From: Plantactinospora mayteni
GTDB lineage: Bacteria; Actinomycetota; Actinomycetes; Mycobacteriales; Micromonosporaceae
DNA length: 64,000 nucleotides
Assembly (NCBI RefSeq): GCF_016862935.1
Contig: NZ_BONX01000032.1
Span: 62,001-126,000, forward strand
Direction of reading: 5' to 3'
Within the stretch, counting starts at the first letter, position 1, and each line of letters starts with the position of its first letter. Shown one piece after another: positions 1 through 8,246 of the stretch. Made by a program: the position numbers and the translations under genes. The notes beneath the pieces are model-generated. The model was not told where the DNA came from. It searched no databases and saw only the letters and a list, made by a program, of their open reading frames with translations.

Positions 1-2078
1 ACCGCGTCCCCCACCACCTGGTGCTCGGCGGTCGGCAGCACCTGACCGCCACCGGCAACGGCCGCCGCGTCGAGCGCCGCCGGATCGCCGCCGTCCAGGT
101 AGACGACGTCGGCGCCGCCACCGGGCTGGTGCGCCCGGCCCAGCTCCCAGGGGAGCAGCAGGGTCCGGTCCAGGTCGATCGAGTCGGCGAGTACGGCCAC
201 CACCCGCAGCCGTACCTCGGTGGTGTCGGCGAGCCACACCTGGACCCGCTCGCCGAGCTGCCAGCCCATCGACCGGCTCACCGCCACGGTGTCCGTACCG
301 GTCAACCCGTCGACCGAACCGGCCACGGTCGGCAGCCGCAGCACCCGGTCCAGCCCCGCCCCGACGTACCGGGCGGAGTACCCCTCGGCGTAGTCGTCGC
401 TGTGCACGTACACCTCGGTCTGCCGGCTCGGCACGGCGGCGCGCACCCCGGCGACCCGGCCGAGCGCCGCGACGGTCGGCTCGGCCAGCCCGACCGGGCT
501 GTTCGCGGTCGCCACGGCGCTGGCGGTGACCCGCTCCCGGGCGGAGCGCTGCTCGGCCTCCCAGAGCGTCGCGGTCAGCGACAGTGTGGTGGCCGCGATG
601 CCGACGGTGACCAGGATCGGCGCGGCGGTGGCGGAGGTGCGGCGCAGCGCGCTCATCGCGCTCGACCGGGCGATCGTGCCGGTCTGCCCCCGCAACGGAG
701 CGCCGAGCAGCGGCACGAGCAGCCGGATCAGCACCGGCGCGAGCAGCCCGGCGGCGGCCAGCCCCAACTGGGCGACCAGCATGACCATCGCCAGGCCGTC
801 CGAGACCCCGATGTTCGGCAGCGCGGTGAGCAGCAGCACGGCGCCACCGAGGAAGAGCAGCCCGAACAGCCAGCGTCCCCAGCCCATCACCCGGGTGTCG
901 ACCGACGCCTCGCGCAGCGCCTCGATCGGGCGTACCCGGGCCGCCCGCCGGGCGGCGACTCCGGCGCCGAGCAGTGCCACCAGCAGCCCGACCCCGGAGG
1001 CGGCGAGCAGTGGCCAGAGGATGAACCGGGCCGTGAAGTCCTCCGGTGCGAAGCCGGACCGGGCCAGCCAGTGCGCGTACGGCGGCGCGGTGACCAGGCT
1101 GAGTGCGCTGCCGGCCAGCCCGGCCAGCACGCCGACGAGTACCGCCTCGCCGAGTACCAGCCGGCGGATCTGCCGGGGCGTCGCCCCGGACGTACGCAGC
1201 AGCGCGAACTCGCGCCGGCGCTGGGCGACCGCGAACGAGAAGGTACCGGCGACCACGAAGACCGACACGAAGGTGGCCACCCCGGCGGTGGTACCCAGCA
1301 GCGACGCCGCGATGGCCAGCTCGTCGCCGTCCGGGTCGGGCTCGGCGGCCCGCCGGTCGTCGCCGGTGAGCACCCGGAACCCGGGGGCGGCGGCGCGGAC
1401 CCGCCCGGCCAGCGTACCGGCGGAGACCCCGTCGCCGGCCCGGAGCGCCACGGCGGTGATCCGGTCGCCGGCCAGCGCGGCGGCGGCCCGGTCGGTGACG
1501 AAGACGACGGCGGACCCATCCTCGTCGGCGGTGCCGGAGACCGGCGTCAGCACCCCGCTGACGGTGAACGTCCGTGGCCCGTCCGGGGTCTGCACCGGGA
1601 TCCGGTCCCCCGGCCGGTGCCCGCCCGGCTCGGTCAGCACCACCTCGTCGTCCACCGTGGGCGGCCGGCCCACCAGCGGGGCGTACCCACCGAGCGCCGC
1701 ACCCGACCACGGCCGGGCGATTCCGGCGGTACCGGCCAGGCCGACCGGCACCTGACGGTCGGGTACCGCCGAGGCGACCCCCGGCACCGTGCCGAGCCGG
1801 GCCGCCAACTCCGCCGGCACCGGCCGCGAGTACGCGGTACCGGTGGTCGAGGTGTACCGCTCGTCGCCGGTACCCGTGGTGACGCTGACCGACTTCGGCC
1901 CGGCCACCACCACGTCGGCGTTCCGGTACCACTGCGGGGCCCGATCCGTGCCGGTGACGCTGGCCGCCAGGGTCAGCCCGGTGGTGGCCAGCAGGCAGAC
2001 GCCGAGACAGAGCGCGACGAAGGTACCGACGAACGCGGTCCAGCGACTCCGGAACGTCTGGCCGGCGAGCGTCAGCAC
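1..2078 (-). CDS. FtsX-family ABC transporter permease (3' end outside window)
   Basis: The minus strand is open from a GTG at 2078 to the window edge, about 690 codons, with no stop. It begins VLTLAGQTFRSRWTAFVGTF and then a hydrophobic segment, the usual N-terminal helix of FtsX/MacB permeases. Further hydrophobic blocks lie near 780-1150 (for example LFGLLFLGGAVLLLTALPNI), separated by large extracytoplasmic stretches. The GTG overlaps the stop of the ATPase gene (GTGCTGA), so the two are translationally coupled and should form one exporter. Substrate is unknown; in this family it is often a peptide, lipoprotein or antibiotic. The call is firm at family level; the C-terminus is not visible. 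Confidence 0.85.
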   Translation of the reverse strand, partial: MLTLAGQTFRSRWTAFVGTFVALCLGVCLLATTGLTLAASVTGTDRAPQWYRNADVVVAGPKSVSVTTGTGDERYTSTTGTAYSRPVPAELAARLGTVPGVASAVPDRQVPVGLAGTAGIARPWSGAALGGYAPLVGRPPTVDDEVVLTEPGGHRPGDRIPVQTPDGPRTFTVSGVLTPVSGTADEDGSAVVFVTDRAAAALAGDRITAVALRAGDGVSAGTLAGRVRAAAPGFRVLTGDDRRAAEPDPDGDELAIAASLLGTTAGVATFVSVFVVAGTFSFAVAQRRREFALLRTSGATPRQIRRLVLGEAVLVGVLAGLAGSALSLVTAPPYAHWLARSGFAPEDFTARFILWPLLAASGVGLLVALLGAGVAARRAARVRPIEALREASVDTRVMGWGRWLFGLLFLGGAVLLLTALPNIGVSDGLAMVMLVAQLGLAAAGLLAPVLIRLLVPLLGAPLRGQTGTIARSSAMSALRRTSATAAPILVTVGIAATTLSLTATLWEAEQRSARERVTASAVATANSPVGLAEPTVAALGRVAGVRAAVPSRQTEVYVHSDDYAEGYSARYVGAGLDRVLRLPTVAGSVDGLTGTDTVAVSRSMGWQLGERVQVWLADTTEVRLRVVAVLADSIDLDRTLLLPWELGRAHQPGGGADVVYLDGGDPAALDAAAVAGGGQVLPTAEHQVVGDA

Positions 2079-2947
2079 GGCGCCACCCGCTCCACCCCGA
2101 CCGCTCCTCGGCGATCCGCTCCGACGCCGTTCGGCACGAGGTGATTCGGTCCGAGGCGGACCGGTCCGAGCGGCGCCGGCTCCGGGGCGGCGGCCTCGGG
2201 TGCGGCCGGTTCCAGCGCGGTCATCCGCTCCGCCACCGCCGGTGCGGTCGGTTGCCGCAGTTCGTCCACCACCCGACCGTCGGCGAGGAAGACCACCCGG
2301 TCGGCGTACGCGGCGGCCACCGGATCGTGGGTGACCATCACGATCGTCTGCCCGGCCCGGTCCACCTGCCCGCGCAGCAGCCGCAGCACCTCGCGGCCGG
2401 CCGTCGAGTCCAGCGCGCCGGTCGGCTCGTCGGCGAAGAGCACCCGGGGCCGGGTGATCAGCGCGCGGGCGATCGCCACCCGCTGCTGCTGACCGCCGGA
2501 GAGCTGAGCCGGCCGGTGCCGGGCCCGCCCGGCCAGCCCCACCGCGGCCAGTGCGGCCCGGACGTCGCCCCGACGCGGCCGGCGCCCGGCCAGCCGCAGC
2601 GGCAGGGCCACGTTCTGTTCGGCGGTGAGCGCGGAGAGCAGGTTGAAGGACTGGAAGACGAAGCCGATGGTGTCCCGGCGCAGCAGCGTCAGCTTCGTCT
2701 CGGAGAGCCCGCCGAGGTCGACGTCGCCGACGGTGACGGTGCCGGCGGTCGGCCGGTCCAGGCCGGCCGCACACTGCAACAGCGTGCTCTTGCCGGAACC
2801 CGACGGGCCCATCACCGCCGTGAACGTGCCGTTCTCGAAGCCGAGGGTGACCCGATCCAGCGCGGTGACCGCGCCGTCGCCCGAGCCGTACCGTCTGCTG
2901 ACCTCCGCCAGTCGCACCGCATCCATGACAGCTCGCACCGCATCCAT
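2072..2947 (-). CDS. ABC transporter ATP-binding protein (MacB/LolD class)
   Basis: A 291-residue nucleotide-binding protein that energises the FtsX-type permease encoded immediately downstream with a 7-nt overlap. Walker A is GPSGSGKST (about residue 47), the signature motif is LSGGQQQRVAIARAL, Walker B is VLFADEPTGALDS, and the switch histidine is in MVTHD. These are typical of MacB/LolD-type exporters. About 60 residues after the ATPase core are Ala/Pro-rich and probably disordered, which is longer than usual. The first 13 codons are a duplication (MDAVRAV/MDAVRL), so translation could start at 2947 or at the second ATG at 2926. Confidence 0.93.
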   Translation of the reverse strand: MDAVRAVMDAVRLAEVSRRYGSGDGAVTALDRVTLGFENGTFTAVMGPSGSGKSTLLQCAAGLDRPTAGTVTVGDVDLGGLSETKLTLLRRDTIGFVFQSFNLLSALTAEQNVALPLRLAGRRPRRGDVRAALAAVGLAGRARHRPAQLSGGQQQRVAIARALITRPRVLFADEPTGALDSTAGREVLRLLRGQVDRAGQTIVMVTHDPVAAAYADRVVFLADGRVVDELRQPTAPAVAERMTALEPAAPEAAAPEPAPLGPVRLGPNHLVPNGVGADRRGAVGVERVAPC

Positions 2948-2953
2948 GGCAGC
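2912..2953 (-). repeat. 21-bp tandem duplication spanning the ATPase start codon
   Basis: Two adjacent 21-bp copies (2912-2932 and 2933-2953) differ at one base. Each contains an ATG followed by codons for MDAVR. The duplication keeps frame, so the gene has two nearly identical candidate starts. Confidence 0.85.
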
Positions 2954-3000
2954 GAGTCAATCGGACCGGGCAGCCCGAAACACTCCCGGCGACCGGCCTC

Positions 3001-3028
3001 TCCCGGGTAGGGGCAGCCCTACCCGGGA
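3001..3028 (-). terminator. perfect 12-bp hairpin after the WecB/TagA gene
   Basis: TCCCGGGTAGGG and its exact complement flank a 4-base loop (GCAG), just beyond the stop of the glycosyltransferase gene on the minus strand. There is no U-tract, as is common for actinobacterial terminators. It would separate that gene from the ABC exporter operon. Confidence 0.7.
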
Positions 3029-3041
3029 ACGGACGGGCCGG

Positions 3042-3848
3042 TCAGACCGCGAAGGTGGCCGGGCGATCGCTCGCCGGTGCCGGCGGGGTCGCCTTCCAGA
3101 TGCCGAGCCGCTGCGCGGTCAGCCGGGCCACGTACGCCGGGTTGAGCACCATGTAGCGGTGGAAGAGCCGCTTCGGCTCCAGGCCGAACCGCCACAGCCA
3201 CTCCAGGCCGACCCGCTGCATCCACGGTGGTGGCTTGCGGAGCAGGCCGGCGTGGTAGTCGAAGGCCGCCCCGACCGCCATCAGCGGCATGTCGAGCAGC
3301 GGTCGCATCGCGTACGCGAAGACCTCCTGCCGGGGGCAGCCGAGCCCGACCAGTACGAGCCGGGCCCCGGAGGCGCGGATCCGGTCGGCGATCTCGGCGT
3401 CCTCGCCCAGGCGGGCCGGCCGGAACTTCGACGACTCCACCCCGGCGATCTTGAGGGCCGGGAACATCCGTTCCAACTCCGGGATCAGCCGGGCGAGGGT
3501 GTCGTCGGTGGAGCCGTAGAGGTAGACCGGCATTCCCTCGTCGGCGAACCTGGCCAGCACGCTCAGCGTCAGGTCGGGGCCGTAGACCCGTTCGGCCAGG
3601 GCGGCGCGGTGCAACAGGTTGAGCGCCCACCGGACGGGCTGCCCGTCCGGGGTGACCATGTCGAAGGCGTTGAGCCGGGCGTTGTGCGCCGGATCGAGCA
3701 CCCCGGTCATCACCCCGTGCACGGCCAGCGCGGTCAGCGCCATCGGTCGACGCTCCCGCCCGGCGGCCACCACATGCTCGGTCGCGGCCTCGTAGTCGAC
3801 CGCGTCGACCAGTACGCCGAGCACGTTCCGCTTACCCCGCGAGATCAC
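3042..3848 (-). CDS. WecB/TagA/CpsF family glycosyltransferase
   Basis: A 268-residue protein of the GT26 family, which transfers N-acetylmannosamine-type sugars to lipid-linked acceptors during enterobacterial common antigen, teichoic acid or capsule synthesis. It has the family pattern: an N-terminal MTPDGQPVRWAL-type segment near residue 65, then VYLYGSTDDT, and GLGCPRQEVFAY with the conserved GxPxQE-like motif near residue 175. It is soluble and membrane-peripheral by appearance. It lies 125 bp downstream of the epimerase on the same strand, so the two may modify the same polymer. The acceptor is not deducible. Confidence 0.9.
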   Translation of the reverse strand: MISRGKRNVLGVLVDAVDYEAATEHVVAAGRERRPMALTALAVHGVMTGVLDPAHNARLNAFDMVTPDGQPVRWALNLLHRAALAERVYGPDLTLSVLARFADEGMPVYLYGSTDDTLARLIPELERMFPALKIAGVESSKFRPARLGEDAEIADRIRASGARLVLVGLGCPRQEVFAYAMRPLLDMPLMAVGAAFDYHAGLLRKPPPWMQRVGLEWLWRFGLEPKRLFHRYMVLNPAYVARLTAQRLGIWKATPPAPASDRPATFAV

Positions 3849-3886
3849 AGTTTCCCCCTGCCTCGCTGGTCGCCGCCCTCACGGCC

Positions 3887-3975
3887 GAACCTTTTTCAAC
3901 CTGGACCGCGCGGCGCCTGCGCCCCGACTTCCACCCGCGGCCACGACGGGCCGCCAGGGGAGGTTGAAAAGGTTC
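3887..3975. repeat. inverted repeat flanking the gap between the epimerase and glycosyltransferase genes
   Basis: GAACCTTTTTCAACCT (3887-3902) and AGGTTGAAAAGGTTC (3961-3975) are inverted copies, apart from one T in a homopolymer run, 58 bp apart. The right arm overlaps the epimerase stop codon. The arms are strikingly AT-rich for this genome. A regulatory or attenuator structure in the intercistronic RNA is possible. Confidence 0.7.
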
Positions 3976-5044
3976 ACTGCGGCACCCACTTGTCGACGTT
4001 GGCGGCGTGGATCTCCTGGAGGATCATCGGCACGTCGTAGACCTGCTTCCAGTGCGGGTAGTCGCGCTGGAAGGCGGCGTTGGAGCCGATCCACCACTGG
4101 TGGTCGCCGACCCGGTTGGCCTCGTGGTATTCCGTGGTCATTTCCTGCCCGGTGATCTGCTCGGCGAGCGCGAACGCCTCCAGGTGCGAGCAGTTCGAGT
4201 GCCGCCCGCCGCCGAGGTTGTAGACCGCCGCCGAGCGGGGCTCCCGGAAGAACGCCTCGAAGGCGGCGACCACGTCGTGACTGTGGATCGCGTCCCGGAC
4301 CATCTTGCCCTTGTACCCGAAGATCTTGTATGTCCGGCGCTCCATGTTGCAGCGCATCAGGTATCCCAGGAACCCGTGCAGCTCGGTGGCGGAGTGCGCC
4401 GGACCGGTCAGCGTGCCGCCCCGGAAGCAGGCGGTCCTCATGCCGAAGTAGCGGCCGTATTCCTGCACCATCACGTCGGCGGCGACCTTGGAGGCGCCGA
4501 AGACCGAGTGCAGCGAGCCGTCGATCGACATGTCCTCCTTGATGCCGTCGAAGTAGGGGTGGTCCGCCGAGAGCTCCCAGCGGGTCTCCCGCTCGACCAG
4601 GGGGAGGCTGTTCGGCCGGTCGCCGTAGACCTTGTTGGTGGAGCAGTGGATGACCGGCGCGTCGATGCAGTGCTCGCGGACGTTCTGGAGGACGTTGAGC
4701 GTGCCGCCCGCGTTCACGTCGAAGTCGGTGAACGGGTCGCGCAGGGCCCAGTCGTGCGAGGGCTGCGCGGCGGTGTGGATCACCACGCCGATGTCGCGGC
4801 CATACCGCCGGAAGATCTCCGCCAGCGCGTCCCGGTCGCGGATGTCCACGTCGTGATGCGTGTACGCGTCACCGAGGTCGCTGGTGAGCCGCAGTACGTT
4901 CCACGCGGTGGACGCCTCCGCGCCGAAGAACCGCCGACGCATGTCGTTGTCGATTCCGACCACGTCCAGGCCGAGCCCGGCGAAGTGCCGGACCGCCTCG
5001 GATCCGATCAGGCCGCCGGATCCGGTCACCAACGCGACTGTCAC
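3974..5044 (-). CDS. NAD-dependent epimerase/dehydratase, CDP-paratose 2-epimerase-like
   Basis: A 356-residue extended short-chain dehydrogenase acting on nucleotide sugars. The Rossmann motif is [11 protein letters not shown] (residues 7-17), the catalytic Ser/Tyr region carries STNKVYGD (Y near residue 139), and the body resembles the RfbE/tyvelose epimerase subgroup ([31 protein letters not shown]). It should produce a nucleotide-activated sugar, probably for a surface polysaccharide, consistent with the glycosyltransferase downstream. The exact sugar is not determinable. Its upstream neighbour is tRNA-Leu. Confidence 0.88.
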   Translation of the reverse strand: MTVALVTGSGGLIGSEAVRHFAGLGLDVVGIDNDMRRRFFGAEASTAWNVLRLTSDLGDAYTHHDVDIRDRDALAEIFRRYGRDIGVVIHTAAQPSHDWALRDPFTDFDVNAGGTLNVLQNVREHCIDAPVIHCSTNKVYGDRPNSLPLVERETRWELSADHPYFDGIKEDMSIDGSLHSVFGASKVAADVMVQEYGRYFGMRTACFRGGTLTGPAHSATELHGFLGYLMRCNMERRTYKIFGYKGKMVRDAIHSHDVVAAFEAFFREPRSAAVYNLGGGRHSNCSHLEAFALAEQITGQEMTTEYHEANRVGDHQWWIGSNAAFQRDYPHWKQVYDVPMILQEIHAANVDKWVPQ

Positions 5045-5156
5045 ACGTCACTCCTGGTTCGCCCTCGGGTCGGAAACCACCGGAGCATAGCGCGGTGGCG
5101 CCTTTGCCCCGATATGAACGAGGGGCCCCGTGTCACCACGGAGCCCCTCGAAGCGG

Positions 5157-5239
5157 TGGGGAAGGGGGGAGTTGAACCCCCACGCCCTTTCGGGCACACG
5201 GACCTGAACCGTGCGCGTCTGCCATTCCGCCACTTCCCC
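5157..5239 (-). tRNA. tRNA-Leu (anticodon CAG)
   Basis: On the minus strand a cloverleaf begins GGGGAAG and ends CTTCCCC plus discriminator A. The anticodon loop is TTCAGGT (CAG), there is a long variable arm as expected for class II tRNA-Leu, and the T-loop is GTTCAACTC. CCA is not encoded. A tRNA-Leu at this position beside fhaA also occurs in Mycobacterium (leuT). Confidence 0.97.
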
Positions 5240-5541
5240 TTGCGAGGCGTGACCCGCGTCGCCCGTGCCCTCTCGACGAGAGACCCGGGACAACCCGACT
5301 CATCCCCGAGCGCGCCACAGGACAATAACAATTGTGTCCGGAGCCCGCTCTTCGGCATGTGCCGGGACATACTACGCTGTCCCTACTGCCGCTGTGGGCG
5401 TTCCCGCTCGCAGCGGATGGAAGAGTAGCACGACCAAACCCGGCCGCTGAGGAGAGGCCGGTAGCAGGCGGCCGAGCGGCGTGCGAGCCGCACGTGCGGC
5501 GGCCGGATACCATCATGTCCTCGGAACCCGAGGAGGAGCCG
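5240..5541 (+). promoter_or_regulatory. upstream region of the fhaA-pknB operon with two inverted repeats
   Basis: This 302-bp gap contains no gene. It holds an AT-rich imperfect palindrome GACAATAACAATTGTGTC (5321-5338, core ACAAT/ATTGT) and, 25 bp on, GGGACA-8-TGTCCC (5364-5383). Both are placed to act as operators or promoter elements for the cell-wall kinase operon. No -10/-35 pair stands out. Confidence 0.5.
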
Positions 5542-6312
5542 GTGAGCGTGCTGCAACGCTTTGAGAAGCGTCTGGAGGGCCTGGTCGAGGGGGCCTTCGC
5601 AAAGGTGTTCAAAGGGGTCGTGCACCCCGTCGAGATCCTCAACGCGATGCAGCGGGAGGCAGAGGCGCACAAGGCGATCCTCGCCGGTGGGCGCACTCTG
5701 GTACCCAACCGCTACGTGATCGATCTCTCGCCGTACGACCACAGTCGGCTGGCGCCGTACGCCGCCGCGCTGGCCCAGGAGCTGGCCCAGTCGCAGGCGG
5801 AGTTCATCGGCGAGCAGGCGTGGACGGTCTACGGCGACGTCATCGTCGAGATCGAGCGCGGGGACGGCCTCGACACGGGCATGTTCCGGGTCACCGCCGA
5901 GGTCTACACGGGCGGCGACGTGGCTCCGGTGCACTCCTCGCCGTACGACCAGCAGGGCCAGCCGGGCGGCTACCCGCCGTACGACCAGGGTGGCGGCTAC
6001 GGCCCGCCGCCGGGACACGGCGCCGGTGGTCGCAACATCCGGCTCGTCTCCGGTGACGGTCGCACCTATCCCTTGCAGATGGGCTCGACCGTGATCGGCC
6101 GGGGTGACCAGGCGAACCTGCGGCTGCCGGACGTCGGCATCTCCCGCCGGCACGCCCGGCTCGACTTCGACGGTGCCCAGGTGGTGCTGACCGACCTCGG
6201 GTCGACCAACGGCACCATGGTCAACGGGCAGCGGGTCTCCGCCGTGGCGCTCAACCCGGGCGACATGATCCAGCTCGGCACCACCACCCTGACCTTCCGC
6301 GTGGACGGCTAA
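5542..6312 (+). CDS. fhaA: FhaA-type protein (DUF3662 + FHA domain)
   Basis: A cytoplasmic regulator of peptidoglycan synthesis. In mycobacteria the FHA domain binds phosphothreonines on the PknB-phosphorylated pseudokinase MviN. Residues about 1-115 form the DUF3662/FhaA N-terminal domain (FEKRLEGLVEGAFAKVF, HPVEI). A Gly/Pro/Tyr-rich linker (YPPYDQGGGYGPPPG) follows, then a C-terminal FHA domain with GRGDQANLRLPD, SRRHARL and LGSTNGTMVNG. I chose GTG 5542 because AGGAGGAG lies 4-10 bases upstream and the protein then starts like other FhaA proteins. An in-frame ATG at 5515 lacks such a site. First gene of the operon; fhaB follows after 5 bases. Confidence 0.92.
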   Translation: MSVLQRFEKRLEGLVEGAFAKVFKGVVHPVEILNAMQREAEAHKAILAGGRTLVPNRYVIDLSPYDHSRLAPYAAALAQELAQSQAEFIGEQAWTVYGDVIVEIERGDGLDTGMFRVTAEVYTGGDVAPVHSSPYDQQGQPGGYPPYDQGGGYGPPPGHGAGGRNIRLVSGDGRTYPLQMGSTVIGRGDQANLRLPDVGISRRHARLDFDGAQVVLTDLGSTNGTMVNGQRVSAVALNPGDMIQLGTTTLTFRVDG

Positions 6313-6317
6313 GCACC

Positions 6318-6800
6318 TTGCCCGCACTTGTCATTACCGTTGCCCGGATCGGCTTCATCGTCCTGCTGTGGATCTTCGTCTTCACGGTGGTCGGGGTGAT
6401 CCGTCGGGACCTCTTCGCCGGCGCGAGGTCCAGTCGCCTCGTCGCCGCGCCGCGCGGGGTGGGGGCCGTGCTGGGACAGAACAAACCGGCGAAGGTCAAG
6501 CGGGGCCGGGCGGCGCACCAGTTGGTCGTCACCGCTGGCCAGCTCGCCGGCACGCGAATCACGCTCGGCGAAGCACAGATCACCATCGGCCGGGCGGAGG
6601 ACTCCACGCTGGTGATCACCGACGACTACGCCTCGGCCCGGCACGCCCGGCTCGTGCCCCGATCCGGGCAGTGGTTCGTCGAAGATCTCGGCTCGACTAA
6701 CGGGACCTACCTCGATCGCGCTAAGGTCACCGGACCTACCCCCGTCCCCCTCGGCGTGCCGATCCGGATCGGCCGCACTTCTCTCGAATTACGGCCATGA
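6318..6800 (+). CDS. fhaB: FhaB-type membrane FHA-domain protein
   Basis: A 160-residue protein with one N-terminal transmembrane helix (about residues 5-26) and a C-terminal FHA domain: GRAEDSTLVI, ASARHARL and LGSTNGTYLD. In mycobacteria FhaB (FipA partner) links Ser/Thr-kinase signalling to FtsZ/FtsQ at the septum. The only plausible start is the TTG at 6318, five bases after the fhaA stop. Its last codons overlap the pstP start (ATGA-type overlap at 6797). Confidence 0.92.
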   Translation: MPALVITVARIGFIVLLWIFVFTVVGVIRRDLFAGARSSRLVAAPRGVGAVLGQNKPAKVKRGRAAHQLVVTAGQLAGTRITLGEAQITIGRAEDSTLVITDDYASARHARLVPRSGQWFVEDLGSTNGTYLDRAKVTGPTPVPLGVPIRIGRTSLELRP

Positions 6801-8215
6801 CTCTGACCCTGCGTTACGCGGCGCACAGCGACCGCGGGCTGATCCGAGACGGCAACCAGGATTCCGTCTATGCCGGGCCACGGCTTCTCGCCGTGGCCGA
6901 TGGCATGGGCGGGATGGCCGCCGGTGACGTCGCCAGCAACATCGTCATCGGTGCCATGGCCCCGCTCGACGAGGACGTCCCAGGTGACGCCCTCGTCGAC
7001 GCGCTGCGGTCGGCCGTGGACACCGCCAACCAACAGTTGCGCGACACCGTGGACGCCAATCCGCATCTCGAGGGGATGGGCACCACGCTCACCGCTCTGC
7101 TCTTCTCGGGCAGCAAGATCGGCATGGTGCACATCGGTGACTCCCGCGCCTACCTGCTCCGCGATGGCGAGTTCGCCCAGATCACCAAGGACGACACGTA
7201 CGTCCAGATGTTGGTCGACGAGGGCCGGATCAGCCTGGAGGAGGCGAGCAGCCACCCGCAGCGGTCGCTGCTCACCCGGGCACTGGACGGTCGCGACATC
7301 GACCCCGAATACTCCGTACGCCAGGTGCGTACCGGTGACCGCTACCTGATCTGTAGCGACGGGCTCTCCGGCGTGGTGAGCGCGGAGACCATCGCGGACA
7401 CCATGCGCGGCCTCCGGGACCCCCAGGCGTGCGTCGAGCGGCTGGTGCAGCTTGCGCTCCGGGGCGGCGGCCCAGACAACATCACCGTGATCATCGCGGA
7501 CGCCACCGACCAGGACATCCTGGAGGCGGCCCCGATCGTCGGCGGCGCGGCCTCCCGGGACCGGGGCATGGCGACCTCGGCCGACGACTCGACACCGGCC
7601 GCCCGGGCCTCGGCGCTCTCCCCACCGCGGCCGGCGAGCCCGGAGCCGGCCGAGCCCGAGCCGGCCGCCGACGACGAGTCGATGCGTCCGCGCCGGCACC
7701 CGCTGCGCACCGCCGTACTCGTGGTGGCGCTGCTCGGGGTGGTCGGCGCGGGGTTCTGGTTCGGCTGGGACTACACCCAGCGGCAATATTATGTCGGCGC
7801 CACCGACGACGGTCAGCTCGCGGTCTTCCAGGGCGTTCCCGGCCGGATCGCCGGGCTCGACCTGTCGAACGTGCACGCGACCAGCCCGACGAAGCTGGAC
7901 GACCTGACCGACGCCGCCCAGGAGCAGGTGAAGCAGGGCATCCAGGCCGACGACGAGCCCGACGCGGAACGCCGGCTCGCCGAGCTGACCAACGAGGATC
8001 CGGGCAATCCCAACCTGAAGCCGCTCTGCCAGCCGAGCGCCACGCCCGGCCCCACCCCGACGCCGAGCGCCACCACCCCGACCCCGTCCGCGCCCACCCC
8101 TACCCCCGGCCAGACCGTGCGGGCGACCGCCACTCCGGCGGACACGCCCGACGCGCCACCGTCCGACCCGATCCCGCCGGTCACCGACCCTGCGGGATGC
8201 CGGTCGATCGAGTGA
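6797..8215 (+). CDS. pstP: PP2C-family Ser/Thr phosphatase PstP
   Basis: A 472-residue membrane phosphatase that reverses phosphorylation by PknA/PknB. The catalytic domain (about 1-240) carries the metal-binding motifs: IRDGNQDSV, ADGMGGMAAGD, GDSRAYLLR, CSDGLSGV and GGPDNITVI. An acidic Pro/Ala linker leads to a transmembrane helix near 303-325 (TAVLVVALLGVVGAGFWFG). The extracellular part ends in a Thr/Pro-rich low-complexity stretch. Starts by overlapping fhaB by 4 nt and sits directly upstream of rodA. Confidence 0.96.
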   Translation: MTLTLRYAAHSDRGLIRDGNQDSVYAGPRLLAVADGMGGMAAGDVASNIVIGAMAPLDEDVPGDALVDALRSAVDTANQQLRDTVDANPHLEGMGTTLTALLFSGSKIGMVHIGDSRAYLLRDGEFAQITKDDTYVQMLVDEGRISLEEASSHPQRSLLTRALDGRDIDPEYSVRQVRTGDRYLICSDGLSGVVSAETIADTMRGLRDPQACVERLVQLALRGGGPDNITVIIADATDQDILEAAPIVGGAASRDRGMATSADDSTPAARASALSPPRPASPEPAEPEPAADDESMRPRRHPLRTAVLVVALLGVVGAGFWFGWDYTQRQYYVGATDDGQLAVFQGVPGRIAGLDLSNVHATSPTKLDDLTDAAQEQVKQGIQADDEPDAERRLAELTNEDPGNPNLKPLCQPSATPGPTPTPSATTPTPSAPTPTPGQTVRATATPADTPDAPPSDPIPPVTDPAGCRSIE

Positions 8216-8246
8216 GCGTCAGCTCCGACGATCCGAGGGATATCAC

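Noticed and set aside
21-2144. Long plus-strand open frames opposite the FtsX permease
   Set aside because: High-GC antisense shadow with Arg/Pro/Gly-rich composition and no domain; the minus strand carries a clear FtsX protein.
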